Shown here piece by piece: positions 45,799 through 55,715 of a stretch of DNA of 64,000 nt. The notes under the pieces are model-generated. The model did not search any database, was not told where the DNA came from, and saw nothing but the letters and a program-made list of their open reading frames with translations. Within the stretch, counting starts at the first letter, position 1, and each line of letters opens with the position of its first letter. A program made the position numbers and the translations under genes. Source of the stretch: Thermococcus bergensis (lineage in GTDB: Archaea; Methanobacteriota_B; Thermococci; Thermococcales; Thermococcaceae); assembly GCF_020386975.1 (NCBI RefSeq), contig NZ_JABFNK010000005.1, positions 434,001 to 498,000 of the forward strand, given 5' to 3'.

Positions 45799-45846
45799 TT
45801 ACATAGAACGTAATTTACATAGGGTGTAAATTACATGGTATGTAAA
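45799..45846 (+). promoter_or_regulatory. Three tandem 16-bp palindromic operators
   Basis: Units TTACATAGAACGTAAT (45799-45814), TTACATAGGGTGTAAA (45815-45830) and TTACATGGTATGTAAA (45831-45846) abut exactly and fit TTACATNNNNTGTAA. A perfect 10-base inverted repeat GTAATTTACA/TGTAAATTAC spans units 1-2. They cover the expected transcription start, downstream of TTTTTATT, and the ATPase start codon, as an autorepressor site would. Confidence 0.65.
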
Positions 45847-46956
45847 AACTTTTTCAGCACTAGACCTATTATGGAGGAGGAGTGCCTTTGGGGAGGAGGG
45901 CATAGAAATACAGCTGAAAAACTTTTTCAAGCAGTTCTGAGAGGGAATATTTCTGTTCTCTTGGGCCCGAGGCGTGTAGGAAAGACGAGCGTTGTTAATG
46001 TGATCGCTGAAAAGTTCACAAAACGAAGAAACCATCACTACATCTACTTCAACTTTTCTCGCTTCATTGGTGCTAGGGCTATTTCGATATCCGACATAGA
46101 GCCAAAAAGAACATCTCTAAGACTTATAACCATGAGTAAGAGCTACGCCCTTTCCCTTCGCGGAATTTCTGTCGAAGTTAGGAAGACAAGCATAGAGGAG
46201 TTTACTTCTGACTTTTCTACTCTTGTAAGGGTGCTGTCTCAAAACTCGGCAAGAGGACTCCTTATTTTTGACGAAGCTCAGGTGCTTGCTAGATTGAAAA
46301 ATTTGGATTTTCGTGGTTTACTTCAGGAGATAACGGACAGTTATCCGAACATATCCCTGATTTTTACAGGCTCAATGCCCGGTCTACTTATGGAGTATTT
46401 GAATCCCGATGCCAGTAAGCCAAACTTTATGCGCTCGGCCGAGATATTTACACTCCCGCGCTGGAGCGTGATGGAGGGCGTAGAATTTTTGAGAAGAGGT
46501 TTTGAAACCTATGATCTTAATGTAAAAAATGAGCTCGAACTTGAAAGGGCTGTAAGGGAGCTTGGAGGCGTTCCAGGCTTTGTTTCTTATTATGGATTAA
46601 CTGTAACAAACCTTGTAAGGAGGGGAGTTGCTGTAGAAAAAGCTCTTCCAAGGGCACTGGAAGAGAGCAGAAAATATGCCCTTGATGAGTGGAAAAAGGA
46701 TTTGGAAGCTTTCTTGAACGTTTACAGTAGCCCCATTTATGTTGAGGTGCTTAGAGTCCTCGCTAATGCATATCCCAGCGCACTTAGGGGGGCGGAGGTT
46801 TATAGAGAGCTTGAGAAGGAAGAAAAGGCACCTAGGAGAATTCAGCACATCTACAAGTATCTAGACACTCTTGAAAAAGCAGGGTTCATACGTTCGGAAG
46901 GAGGAAGATATTGGATAGAAGATCCCCTTCTTAGGGTTCTTCTGATGTCTCCCTAA
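45835..46956 (+). CDS. Archaeal P-loop ATPase (PF01637 type)
   Basis: 373 residues. Walker A LLGPRRVGKTSVVN (about residues 43-52), Walker B GLLIFDEAQVL, sensor region SLIFTGSMPGLL and a C-terminal winged helix (RIQHIYKYLDTLEKAGFIRS). Genes of this family are multicopy in Thermococcales and have unknown roles. The N-terminus FFSTRP followed by EKLFQAVLRGN aligns with the family, so the ATG at 45835 inside the third palindrome is preferred over the ATG at 45871. The usual FxREEEL stretch is degenerate here. Confidence 0.75.
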   Translation: MVCKNFFSTRPIMEEECLWGGGHRNTAEKLFQAVLRGNISVLLGPRRVGKTSVVNVIAEKFTKRRNHHYIYFNFSRFIGARAISISDIEPKRTSLRLITMSKSYALSLRGISVEVRKTSIEEFTSDFSTLVRVLSQNSARGLLIFDEAQVLARLKNLDFRGLLQEITDSYPNISLIFTGSMPGLLMEYLNPDASKPNFMRSAEIFTLPRWSVMEGVEFLRRGFETYDLNVKNELELERAVRELGGVPGFVSYYGLTVTNLVRRGVAVEKALPRALEESRKYALDEWKKDLEAFLNVYSSPIYVEVLRVLANAYPSALRGAEVYRELEKEEKAPRRIQHIYKYLDTLEKAGFIRSEGGRYWIEDPLLRVLLMSP

Positions 46957-46998
46957 CCCTTATATCTTGCTCTGCTTTAATCCCCTACGGTGATTTAC

Positions 46999-48339
46999 AT
47001 GATGAATCGAGATGAACTTCTCTCTCATGGAGATGTGAAGGCCAAAGAAATTGCCCTTGCACTCATGGAGGAAGCCGTAAAAAGCGCAGACCCGTATGAA
47101 GCTGTCAAAAGAGCCCTAAAAGTTGATGACGGCAAGCTCATCGTTGAAGGAAAGGAGTTCCCGATAAGGGGAAAAATCTATGTTCTGGCATTTGGAAAGG
47201 CTGCATGCTCCATGGCAAAAGCTGTTGAAGAGCTCTTGGGAGAAAAAATTGCCGAGGGAGTTGCGGTTACCAAATACGGCTATTCACTGCCCCTGAAGAG
47301 GATTAAAGTTATTGAAGCCGGACATCCTGTCCCGGATGAGAAATCTGTAAGAGGAGCCCAACTTGGGGTGGAGCTTGCTAAAAAGGTTGGTGAAGAAGAC
47401 ATACTCCTCGTTCTCATCTCCGGCGGCGGGAGTGCCCTCTTCATGCTGCCTGAAGACGGGATAAGCTTTGAGGACAAGATGAAAACCAACGAGCTCCTTC
47501 TCAAGAGCGGGGCCAAGATCTACGAGATAAACACGGTCAGAAAGCACATCTCGAAGGTTAAAGGGGGTAAGCTGGCGAAACTCGTTAGAGGGACTTTGAT
47601 AAGCCTAATCCTCTCCGACGTCGTGGGCGACCCCCTAGAGGCAATAGCCTCTGGACCGACGGTTAAAGACCCGACGACGTTTCAGGACGCCTATAGAATA
47701 TTAAAGCTCTACGACCTATGGGACGAGCTTCCCGAAAGCGTGAGGAGACACATAGAACTCGGCCTTGAGGGAAAAGTTGAGGAAACCCTGAAAGAAGACC
47801 TCCCCAACGTCCACAACTTCCTCATAGCGAGCAATGCTCTGGCCTGTGAGGCAGCAGAGAGAAAAGCCAGAGAGCTCGGGCTTAATGCTCATATTCTCAC
47901 AACGACGCTTGAGGGGGAAGCAAGGGAAGTGGCGGTGGCTTTTGGTTCGATTATTGAGGAGATTTACCACCGGAGCAGGCCCTTTGAGAAGCCGTGTGTT
48001 CTAATAGCCGGTGGAGAAACAACGGTAACGATTGAGAGTGAAGCAGGCCTTGGGGGGCCGAACCAGGAGTTTGCCTTGAGCATAACGAGAAAAATAGCAA
48101 ACCTTAGAGGAGTTGCGGTTTTGGCTATGGATACAGATGGAACTGACGGCCCAACGGATGCCGCCGGTGGATTGGTGGACAGCTATACTCTGGAAGCCCT
48201 TAAAAAAGAGGGCATAGATGTCGAGGAATACTTAAAGGGGCACAACGCTTATGAGGCTTTAAAGAAAGCAAAAGCCCTACTTGTAACAGGCCCAACGAGG
48301 ACGAATGTTAATTCAATAGTTATTGCTGTTATTCTTTAA
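46999..48339 (+). CDS. Glycerate 2-kinase (MOFRL family)
   Basis: 446 residues. Phosphorylates glycerate at the 2-position using ATP. Family motifs: FGKAACSMAKAVEEL, GGGSALFMLPEDGI, SDVVGDPLEAIASGPT and the C-terminal MOFRL block GGETTVTIESEAGLGGPNQEF with ATDGTDGP-like MDTDGTDGPTDAAGG. GGTGATTT precedes two adjacent ATGs at 46999 and 47002. Confidence 0.9.
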   Translation: MMNRDELLSHGDVKAKEIALALMEEAVKSADPYEAVKRALKVDDGKLIVEGKEFPIRGKIYVLAFGKAACSMAKAVEELLGEKIAEGVAVTKYGYSLPLKRIKVIEAGHPVPDEKSVRGAQLGVELAKKVGEEDILLVLISGGGSALFMLPEDGISFEDKMKTNELLLKSGAKIYEINTVRKHISKVKGGKLAKLVRGTLISLILSDVVGDPLEAIASGPTVKDPTTFQDAYRILKLYDLWDELPESVRRHIELGLEGKVEETLKEDLPNVHNFLIASNALACEAAERKARELGLNAHILTTTLEGEAREVAVAFGSIIEEIYHRSRPFEKPCVLIAGGETTVTIESEAGLGGPNQEFALSITRKIANLRGVAVLAMDTDGTDGPTDAAGGLVDSYTLEALKKEGIDVEEYLKGHNAYEALKKAKALLVTGPTRTNVNSIVIAVIL

Positions 48340-48494
48340 TAATTTGGAATTCTGTTCTGTTTTTTGCTTGATTTTTTGAATTTTATGGAGCCCTAATAGG
48401 GGAACTGAATGTAATTTTGACAAAATGGCAACTTTTTCTTCGAAAAAACTATATAGGTAATCTAAACTTTCGAGAGTAAGGTGAGCTAAAATGG
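48340..48494 (+). promoter_or_regulatory. Promoter and leader of the threonine operon
   Basis: BRE/TATA CGAAAAAACTATATAGG at about 48438-48454, flanked by TCGAAA and TTTCGA half-sites that could bind a regulator. A ribosome site GGTGAG at 48480-48485 precedes an 11-codon ATG frame (48491) that overlaps the GTG start of aspartokinase out of frame. Confidence 0.55.
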
Positions 48495-49583
48495 GTGATT
48501 TACAAACTCTCCAGAATAGTGGTTAAATTTGGAGGAAGTTCGATTAGGAACTCTTTTGAAGATGCCTTAGAGCTTGTCCAGAAATTCTGGGAGGAAAAAA
48601 GTGAAGTTGTTGTCGTTTTGTCCGCACTTAAAGGAGTTACAGACCTTTTGTTGGAGCTTGCAGAAAGGAAAAGCCCGGAGCTTCTAGAGGAGTTTACGAA
48701 CATACACTTGGCTGCGGCTGAGAAATTTGGCGTCAATATAGACATCGAGGAGGAACTCAAGGAACTTAGGTTTGTGCTGAAAAATGAAAGAGCTTTCCCA
48801 AGTAAGAAGGCATACACAGATCATGTCTTCTCCTTCGGCGAAAGACTATCAGTTAAACTCTTTTCAAGCACACTAAACGACAGGGGTATAGAGAGTGTTC
48901 CAATTGATGCCTTCTATTTGGTAGAAACAAACGGAAACTTTGGGAATGCTGAAGTGGATCTGGAAAAAACAAAGAATAATCTTTGGATGCTCGAGGAGCT
49001 ATTAAAAGCGGGCAAGGTACCTGTTGTGACAGGATTTCTAGGGAAGTTCAATAGCCTTAGGACAACACTTGGGAGAGGAGGAAGTGATTACACAGCCTCA
49101 GTTTTGGGCCGTCTCTTGAATGTAAGAGTAGTTTTGATCATGAGTGACGTGAAAGGAATTTATACAGCCGATCCAAGAATAGTCAAAAATGTCAGGATTA
49201 TTCCGTTTATCTCATATGATGAAGCTTTAATTGCTTCAAAACTTGGGTTAAAAGCTTTACACGAACGAGCCATCGAGCCTGTAAAAAATAGGGTCCCATT
49301 GATCTTTGGAAGGACAAACAAATGGAGATTAGGCACGCTAGTTTCAAATTTTACCCTTAAAATACCGTTAATTACCTACAAGATTATTGGGGAAAAAGCA
49401 AAGATTGGAGTGATTGGAGCTTCTTGTAGTGTGCCCTACCCAGTTGTTGAACAAAAAGAAGAATACACGTGTTTTATGGTTGATAAGGCTGAGCTTGAGG
49501 ATGTTTTGAATGAAGTTCATGAGGTGATTTTTGGTGAAAGTTCTAGCTCCAGCAACAATAGCGAACTTTGGGCCGGGATTTGA
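48495..49583 (+). CDS. lysC: Aspartate kinase
   Basis: 362 residues. Makes aspartyl phosphate, first step to threonine and methionine. Motifs VVKFGGSSIRNSFEDA, ALKGVTDLLLELA and GRGGSDYTASVLGRLL. The C-terminal regulatory part is short (KIGVIGASCSVPYPVVE), so tandem ACT feedback domains are incomplete. The GTG 48495 is preferred; a nearby ATG (48491) is out of frame. It overlaps thrB by 50 bases. No homoserine dehydrogenase gene is in the window. Confidence 0.87.
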   Translation: MIYKLSRIVVKFGGSSIRNSFEDALELVQKFWEEKSEVVVVLSALKGVTDLLLELAERKSPELLEEFTNIHLAAAEKFGVNIDIEEELKELRFVLKNERAFPSKKAYTDHVFSFGERLSVKLFSSTLNDRGIESVPIDAFYLVETNGNFGNAEVDLEKTKNNLWMLEELLKAGKVPVVTGFLGKFNSLRTTLGRGGSDYTASVLGRLLNVRVVLIMSDVKGIYTADPRIVKNVRIIPFISYDEALIASKLGLKALHERAIEPVKNRVPLIFGRTNKWRLGTLVSNFTLKIPLITYKIIGEKAKIGVIGASCSVPYPVVEQKEEYTCFMVDKAELEDVLNEVHEVIFGESSSSSNNSELWAGI

Positions 49584-50421
49584 TGTCTTTGGTTTATGTC
49601 TTGCCAAGCCTGTGGATGTAATAATCTTCAAAGAAAGTGATGAGGTAACATTAGAGGTTGAAGGATTTGATGTGCCAAGTGATCCTGAGAAGAACGTTGC
49701 TTCAATATCTGCCTTTGCTCTCTTGAAGATGCTTAATATGGAAATGGGGTTTAACATGAAATTAAAAAAGGGGATAAGACCAAAAAGTGGACTTGGAAGC
49801 TCTGGGGCTTCAGCTATCGGCGGGGCACTGGCTGTGGCAAATGCCCTTGGGGTTCGAGATAAGAATCTCATAATAAAAGCTGCCCTTGAGGGAGAAAAAG
49901 CAGCATCTGGTAGTGTCCATGGGGATAACGTGGTTCCAGCTCTGTTTGGTGGCTTTACAATTTTAAAATCTCTACACTATCTTGAGGTGTTTAAGCTTGA
50001 TGTTGACTTTGAACTCGTCGTGGTTCTTCCAGAGGTTGAGGTTAGCACAAGGAAAGCAAGATCTGTTTTACCAAGAGATATTCCGCTAGGTGACGCTGTT
50101 AAGAACTTGGCCCTAGCAAGTGCTTTGATTTCAGCACTGAAGGAGGGAGATTTGGAGACAGTTGGAATGCTCCTGGATGACTATTTGGTTATTCCATACA
50201 GAAAGCCCCTCATACCTTGGTTTGATAAAGTCAGAAAAGCAGCTTTGGAGAGTGGAGCTTATGGGGTTTCTTTATCCGGTTCTGGACCGGCCATGTTTGC
50301 TTTGGGAGAAGATTTGCGCAACATTGGAAAGTCAATGGTTGAGGCCTTTGAGAGTGAAGGGATTAGGGCAGAGTATTTTATAACAAAAGTAGGAGGTGGG
50401 GCAAAATGCTCAGATGTATAG
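49534..50421 (+). CDS. thrB: Homoserine kinase
   Basis: 295 residues of the GHMP kinase family. N-terminal LAPATIANFGPGFDVFGLCL, the ATP loop PKSGLGSSGASAIGGALA and the C-terminal YGVSLSGSGPAMFALGE. GTG 49534 follows GAGGTGAT. Overlaps aspartokinase upstream and thrC downstream, consistent with coupled translation. Confidence 0.92.
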   Translation: MKVLAPATIANFGPGFDVFGLCLAKPVDVIIFKESDEVTLEVEGFDVPSDPEKNVASISAFALLKMLNMEMGFNMKLKKGIRPKSGLGSSGASAIGGALAVANALGVRDKNLIIKAALEGEKAASGSVHGDNVVPALFGGFTILKSLHYLEVFKLDVDFELVVVLPEVEVSTRKARSVLPRDIPLGDAVKNLALASALISALKEGDLETVGMLLDDYLVIPYRKPLIPWFDKVRKAALESGAYGVSLSGSGPAMFALGEDLRNIGKSMVEAFESEGIRAEYFITKVGGGAKCSDV

Positions 50422-51581
50422 AATGTGGAAAAGAGTATGGAGAAAATGAAGTTAGGTATAGATGTGACTGTGGAGGTCTGCTGGAGGTATTCATTGATTT
50501 GGGCAAAGTTGAAAACGTCTTTGATGGGAGGAACATAACATTGTGGAAGTATGAGAGCTTTATTCCTGTTGAAAGGAGAGTTTCTCTCAATGAAGGGGGA
50601 ACACCTCTGTATCGTCTGGAAAATCTTCAAAAAGAGCTGGGAATAGTAGAACTTTACGTCAAAAATGAAGGTGCAAATCCAACAGGCTCTTTTAAGGATA
50701 GGGGAATGACTGTTGGTGTTAGCAAAGCTTTGGAACTTGGCATGGATAAAGTCATTTGCGCCTCAACGGGCAACACTTCGGCTTCTTTAGCCGCTTATTC
50801 AGCAAAAGCAGGGATAAAAAGTTATGTCCTTGTTCCAAGTGGAAAAATTGCACTGGGAAAACTGGCCCAAGCGATAGTATATGGTGCAAAAGTTGTTCCG
50901 GTTAAAGGGAACTTTGATGATGCTTTGAGGGTTGTTGTTAAGGCCAGTAGAGAACTTGGAGTTTACATGCTTAACTCAATAAATCCCTTCCGGTTAGAAG
51001 GCCAAAAGACTATAGCTTTTGAGATTTTTGATCAGCTGGGGTTTGTTCCAGACAATATAATCCTACCCGTAGGAAACGCTGGTAACATTTCAGCCATCTG
51101 GAAAGGCTTTAAAGAATTATTCCAAGCAGGATTTATCGATGAATTGCCAAGGATGATTGGAATCCAAGCTGAAGGAGCATCACCCTTGGCAAAAGCTTGG
51201 AAAGAGAAAAAGGAATTTAAGCCCGAGGAAAAGCCAGATACAGTGGCTACAGCAATAAGGATTGGAAATCCTGCTAATTGGAGAAAGGCCTGGCTTGCTG
51301 CTGAAGAGTCAAAGGGGTTCTTTGAGAGTGTTAGTGATGAGGAGATTCTTAGGGCCCAAAAACTTCTCGCATCAAAAGAAGGAATTTTCGTTGAACCGGC
51401 ATCGGCATCTTCCTTGGCTGGTTTAGTTAAGTTGAAAGAGCTTGACCTGATTAATTCAGATGAAAGCTATGTTTTAATTACAACAGGACATGGACTGAAA
51501 GACCCAAACATAATAATTGAGAACTTTTCCCTGCCAGAGCCTATAGAACCAACGTTGAGTGCTTTTAAGGAGGTTCTTTAA
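50406..51581 (+). CDS. thrC: Threonine synthase (copy 2, in Thr operon)
   Basis: 391 residues. Zinc-ribbon start CIECGKEY...CDCGG, PLP Lys in NPTGSFKDRGMTVG, ASTGNTSASLAAYSAKAG, and ITTGHGLKDPN at the end. GGAGGTGGGGCAAA precedes the ATG, which overlaps thrB by 16 bases. Paralogue of the gene at 15244; this one has the operon context and is the probable biosynthetic enzyme. Confidence 0.93.
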   Translation: MLRCIECGKEYGENEVRYRCDCGGLLEVFIDLGKVENVFDGRNITLWKYESFIPVERRVSLNEGGTPLYRLENLQKELGIVELYVKNEGANPTGSFKDRGMTVGVSKALELGMDKVICASTGNTSASLAAYSAKAGIKSYVLVPSGKIALGKLAQAIVYGAKVVPVKGNFDDALRVVVKASRELGVYMLNSINPFRLEGQKTIAFEIFDQLGFVPDNIILPVGNAGNISAIWKGFKELFQAGFIDELPRMIGIQAEGASPLAKAWKEKKEFKPEEKPDTVATAIRIGNPANWRKAWLAAEESKGFFESVSDEEILRAQKLLASKEGIFVEPASASSLAGLVKLKELDLINSDESYVLITTGHGLKDPNIIIENFSLPEPIEPTLSAFKEVL

Positions 51582-52564
51582 TGGATGTTGCGATTTTGGG
51601 CGCTACAGGATTAGTTGGCCAGATGTTTGTGAGACTCTTAGAGAATCACCCTTGGTTTAAAATAGAGCGCTTAGTAGCTTCAGAAAGATCAAAAGGAAAG
51701 AAATACAGAGATATTGTAGAATGGCCTAGTGGTGATATTGGAGAGATGGAAGTGGAGGGGTTGGGAGATTTCTTAAAGGATCCAGATGTGGATTTGGTTT
51801 TTTCAGCCCTTCCATCTTCAATAGCGGGTGAAGTTGAAGAAAAGCTAGCTGAGAAGACCCCTGTGTTTAGCAACGCCTCATCCCATAGATATGAAGAGGA
51901 TGTACCTATTATAGTTCCAGAAGTCAATGGAGATCAGCTAAAGCTTATTGAAGTTCAACAAGAGCAAAGGGGCTGGGAGAGGTTTATAGTCACAAACCCC
52001 AATTGCTCAACTGCAATACTGGTGCTCTCGCTTAAGGTTCTTTCAGAATTTGGGCTCAAAAAAGTGAATGTGGTAACAATGCAAGCAATAAGTGGGGCAG
52101 GGTTTAAAGGTTTATCAGCTCTGCAGATCTTTGATAACGTAATTCCATACATTGAAAAAGAGGAGTGGAAAATTGAGAACGAATCAAGGAAAATCCTCGG
52201 TCTTGATTTTGAAATATCCACTATTACAACAAGGGTTCCAGTATCTCACGGTCATACAGAAGCGGTTTTTGTCGAGCTTGGCCAAGACACAACCGTTGAA
52301 GAGCTTAGAAGAGTTTTTGAATCTTTTGATCCATTAAAAAACCTTAAGCTTCCTTCATATGCAAAGCCGATTGTCTATAGGGAAATCCCTCAGCCAAAGC
52401 TTCATCGAGAGTTGGGTAAAGGAATGAGTGTTATAGTTGGAAGATTGGGGAAAGTTAATGAAAAAACGTTTAAGTACGTTACTTTAGGCCATAATCTTAT
52501 TAGAGGAGCCGCTGGAGGCTCGATCTTAAATGCTGAACTTGCTTATAATGAGAAAGTAATTTGA
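51581..52564 (+). CDS. asd: Aspartate-semialdehyde dehydrogenase
   Basis: 327 residues. NADP loop [17 protein letters not shown], catalytic Cys in [14 protein letters not shown], and substrate/active-site His in [15 protein letters not shown]. Reduces aspartyl phosphate to the semialdehyde. Starts as TAATG overlap with thrC. Completes lysC-thrB-thrC-asd. Confidence 0.94.
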   Translation: MDVAILGATGLVGQMFVRLLENHPWFKIERLVASERSKGKKYRDIVEWPSGDIGEMEVEGLGDFLKDPDVDLVFSALPSSIAGEVEEKLAEKTPVFSNASSHRYEEDVPIIVPEVNGDQLKLIEVQQEQRGWERFIVTNPNCSTAILVLSLKVLSEFGLKKVNVVTMQAISGAGFKGLSALQIFDNVIPYIEKEEWKIENESRKILGLDFEISTITTRVPVSHGHTEAVFVELGQDTTVEELRRVFESFDPLKNLKLPSYAKPIVYREIPQPKLHRELGKGMSVIVGRLGKVNEKTFKYVTLGHNLIRGAAGGSILNAELAYNEKVI

Positions 52565-52574
52565 GGGGATTGAG

Positions 52575-53021
52575 GTGGAGGTTAAAACCCACACGGCTTT
52601 ACATGTCCTCAAAGGGGCCGTTGTTAAAGTTTTGGGAGAAGAAGCTAAATGGACGGCAAGCGTCTACGTCAGTGGAAATCATGGAAGGCTAACTGTTAAG
52701 TTCAACAGAAAGCCAGCTGAGGAGGAAATTAAGGAAATAGAAAGGCGTGCAAATGAAAAAATCAAAGAAGATGTTCCCATATTTGTCTATGAACTTCCAA
52801 AGAAAGAAGCGGAGAAGAGGTTTGGCGAAGATATGTACGACCTCTTCCCAATTCCAGAGGAAGTTAGAACCCTTAGGGTTGTGGTTATTGAAGACTGGAA
52901 CGTTAACGCATGCAACAAGGAGCATACGAAGACAACTGGAGAAATTGGGGAGATAAAAATTAGGAAAGTCAGGTTTAGGAAGGCTAAGGAACTTTTGGAG
53001 ATAAGCTTTGATGTTGTTTAG
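52575..53021 (+). CDS. alaX: Alanyl-tRNA editing protein AlaX (short form)
   Basis: 148 residues. Stand-alone editing domain that deacylates Ser- or Gly-tRNA-Ala. The zinc site comprises [13 protein letters not shown] (HxxxH) and [15 protein letters not shown] (CxxxH). Length fits AlaX-S. GTG 52575 is the start; GAGG lies directly before. It lies ten bases after asd and may be part of the operon. Confidence 0.9.
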   Translation: MEVKTHTALHVLKGAVVKVLGEEAKWTASVYVSGNHGRLTVKFNRKPAEEEIKEIERRANEKIKEDVPIFVYELPKKEAEKRFGEDMYDLFPIPEEVRTLRVVVIEDWNVNACNKEHTKTTGEIGEIKIRKVRFRKAKELLEISFDVV

Positions 53022-53038
53022 CATTTGGAGGGATTGAT

Positions 53039-53830
53039 ATGAAAATAGCTGTTATTGGGGCTGGTACTATTGGAAGCGCAGTTGCAAAGGCTCTCGCAAA
53101 GAATTATGAAGTGATAGCGACAAGAAGAAAGATAGAGAAAATAAAGTGGTTAGAGGAATATGGGATAGAAATAACCAGTGATAACAGGACTGCAGCAAAA
53201 GCTGCAGATGTTGTAATACTTGCTGTAAAACCAAATAAAATCAAGAAAGTTCTGGAAGAAATAAGAGAAGATATTGAAGGAAAGATCGTTATCTCTCTTG
53301 CCGCAGCGATTTCTTTAGAAGCCCTAAAGGGCTTAGCTAATGCCAAATTCGTGAGGGCTATGCCAAATATAGCAGTTCTTGTGGGAGAATCCTTCACAGC
53401 TTATGCTACAAGAGACTTAGATGAGAATGAAATAAAACTCGTAGAAGAGCTTTTCAAGACCTTTGGAATGTGTGCTAAGGTTGAAGAGGAGTACATGGAT
53501 GCAATAACAGGGTTGAGTGGCTCGGGGCCTGCTTATGTCTCTGTATTCTTGGAAGCTCTCATGTATGGGGGGCTAAGAGTGGGGTTGCCAAGGGACCTTG
53601 CAATATTGGCAAGTGCACAGACCCTTTTGGGAACGGCAAAACTTCTATTGGAGCTGAATCTACACCCTGCTCAGGTTAGAGACATGGTGATAACCCCCGG
53701 AGGGACAACAATAGACGGTATTTTTGAACTTGAAGACAGCAGGATAAGAAATGCGCTCATGAAGGCTGTGGATGCTGCAACAAAGAAATCAATGATCTTG
53801 CGTCTCGAACTAGAGAAAAAGATGAAATAA
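53039..53830 (+). CDS. proC: Pyrroline-5-carboxylate reductase
   Basis: 263 residues. NADP fold IAVIGAGTIGSAVAKALAK, VKPNKIKKVLEEI, KFVRAMPNIAVLVGES, and the ProC signature SGSGPAYVSVFLEAL with QVRDMVITPGGTTIDGI. Last step of proline synthesis. GGAGGGATTGAT precedes the ATG. Follows AlaX by 17 bases. Confidence 0.94.
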   Translation: MKIAVIGAGTIGSAVAKALAKNYEVIATRRKIEKIKWLEEYGIEITSDNRTAAKAADVVILAVKPNKIKKVLEEIREDIEGKIVISLAAAISLEALKGLANAKFVRAMPNIAVLVGESFTAYATRDLDENEIKLVEELFKTFGMCAKVEEEYMDAITGLSGSGPAYVSVFLEALMYGGLRVGLPRDLAILASAQTLLGTAKLLLELNLHPAQVRDMVITPGGTTIDGIFELEDSRIRNALMKAVDAATKKSMILRLELEKKMK

Positions 53831-53867
53831 CCGCACTAAAGGAGGCTTAAGATTGCTTCTCAGTATT

Positions 53868-54446
53868 TCAAGGTACTATGTGATGTCTCCTGCACCGGGC
53901 TTCGTAGGCCTCCATTCCACCCACCAGTATCCTGGGGGAGTCTCTTGGGGCGGGTTTTCCATTTATGAGCCTCTGCGTCCTTGTGGCTTCCCTTCCACAG
54001 ACGCTGCATATGGCGGTTAGGTAGACTATGTTGTCCGCTAGTGCTAATAATTCCTTGGTTACTTCAAAGGGTTCTCCCTTAAAATCTAAATTCAGACCGC
54101 TGGCTATGACGTAAACGCCTTCATCGGCGAGCTTGTTTAGGATTTCAACGATCGACATCGGGAAGAACTGAACTTCATCGATGCCTATAACCTCAAAATC
54201 CTCCTCCTTGGTTTTTTGGTATATAGTCCTTACACCTTCCTCTGTTGTAGGCACTACAAAGGCTTCATAGCTTAATCCGTTGTGAGCAACTACTTTATCT
54301 TCGCTGTAGCGGTTGTCTATTGATGGTTTGAAAAGAGCGGCTTTTCTTTTTGCAAAAATCTGCCTTTCTATCCTTTTTATCAGTTCACTTGTCTTTCCTG
54401 CGAACATTGGTCCGGTAATGACTTCCAAGAACCCCTCTGGATGCAT
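53868..54446 (-). CDS. tdk: Thymidine kinase (type II)
   Basis: 192 residues. P-loop ITGPMFAGKTSELIKRI, DEVQFF Walker-B-like catalytic Glu, lasso region NGKPAPRDSPRILVGGMEAYEARCRRHH, and zinc Cys pair CSVCGR. ATG 54446 follows GGTGATAAGC. Convergent with proC. Confidence 0.93.
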   Translation of the reverse strand: MHPEGFLEVITGPMFAGKTSELIKRIERQIFAKRKAALFKPSIDNRYSEDKVVAHNGLSYEAFVVPTTEEGVRTIYQKTKEEDFEVIGIDEVQFFPMSIVEILNKLADEGVYVIASGLNLDFKGEPFEVTKELLALADNIVYLTAICSVCGREATRTQRLINGKPAPRDSPRILVGGMEAYEARCRRHHIVP

Positions 54447-54670
54447 GCTTATCACCTTTTGTCTTTTGTTCTCTCATCTAAAAAGTTCTTTCCTTGGGAT
54501 TTTTGGATTTCAAACAATCACTCACACGGTTTTTGCTTTAAATAACATGGCATTTAAAAATAAGATGGAAAAAATTACAAGGTCTTGAGGTTGCTATTTT
54601 ACACTATATATTTGATAAACATAAATAAAATCAGCAACTGTGGGGATTCCTTTATTTTTAAACTGTAGAA
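54447..54670 (-). promoter_or_regulatory. tdk upstream region
   Basis: A TTATTTAAAGC box at about 54537-54548 on the minus strand is the likely TATA for tdk. The rest is AT-rich up to IS982 copy E, with no further gene seen. Confidence 0.4.
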
Positions 54671-55602
54671 ACCCTAGTTCCCACCATCTGTGAAGTTGTA
54701 TAATCTGTCCAGATTCACGGCCAGAATCGCCCCTAAAATCCTGACAACCAACCCCCTCAAACTAACACTCCTGCTCGGCTTCAGAAGAAACTCAGAAAAC
54801 TTCGAAAACAAAGTCTCAATCCTCCTGCGAAAGTCAGACAAGTACTTGTAAAACTTCTTCTCCTCCAGATTACTAACCTGATTCTCCCGCTTCACCGGCG
54901 TGTAAACAACGCCAAACTTCAGGAATTCCTCCTGAAGTTCTCTACTAACGTAACCCTTATCCAAAAACAGAAAACAGCCAGAAAACTCCTCAACAATCAC
55001 CCAGAACTTTTCCCTGACAACACTCACATCATGCTTGTTTGCCGGATCAACGGACAGCAAAGCCAACAGGTTCCCATCAGAGTAACAGGTCAGCTTGTAC
55101 CCATAGTAAAACTTTTTTTAGAGGGAACAAACCCAACTGCGGGCTTTTCAGAGATGATTTCTGAAGAACCCTTCTTCTCCTTCCTGTTTTTTCTGGCCAA
55201 CTCCTTGGTCTGAATGGGCTTTGAGTCCAGTATTCTAACGTATTCTCTGGCGTGTTTTTTGAATAATTCTTCCTGCGCTAGGAGCAGGAGTTTTTCGTGC
55301 CTGTTCAAGCGTTCTGTTAGTTTGTTGTACCTGATTTTTGGGAACAGCTTCATTTCTTCGATTAGGACTCTGTAAGCGTGCTTGTAAACTCCTCCGAAGT
55401 GCAGGTGGGCTAGTATTGCGAAGGTTATCAGGTCGTAGAGGCTGATTACTTCCCTGCGAGTGTTTTTCGGGTAGTGTTTGCTGATTATCGGATAGATTTC
55501 GGATTTTATGATCAGGATTTCCTGCTGAAAGTTCATAACAACCACCAATCAACCAAAAGACTTAAGTGCTTATAACTCTAACGATCTAATGGGAACTAGG
55601 GT
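54671..55602 (-). mobile_element. IS982-family element (copy E)
   Basis: Complete 932 bp; target duplication TGTAGAA at 54664-54670 and 55603-55609. Lies between tdk and the histone gene, about 115 bases upstream of the histone TATA box. Sequence variants are shared with copy F (NTRREVISL, LHFGGVYKH). Confidence 0.94.
54674..55536 (-). CDS. IS982 transposase, two frames (copy E)
   Basis: OrfA from ATG 55536 to 55090, orfB to 54674, joined at A7-G (T7 at 55113-55119). The most divergent complete copy (RKEKKGSSEII, MALLSVDPAN, FTDGGN end), yet the slippery run is unchanged. Confidence 0.84.
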
Positions 55603-55715
55603 TGTAGAAATTACGCCCCTTAGAATTTCATACTCTCGATAAGTGCCCTTGAGATGTCTGGCTTATGCCTTGTTATGAGACCACTCATCCCCTCTTGCTC
55701 TCAAAGGGGTTCTTT

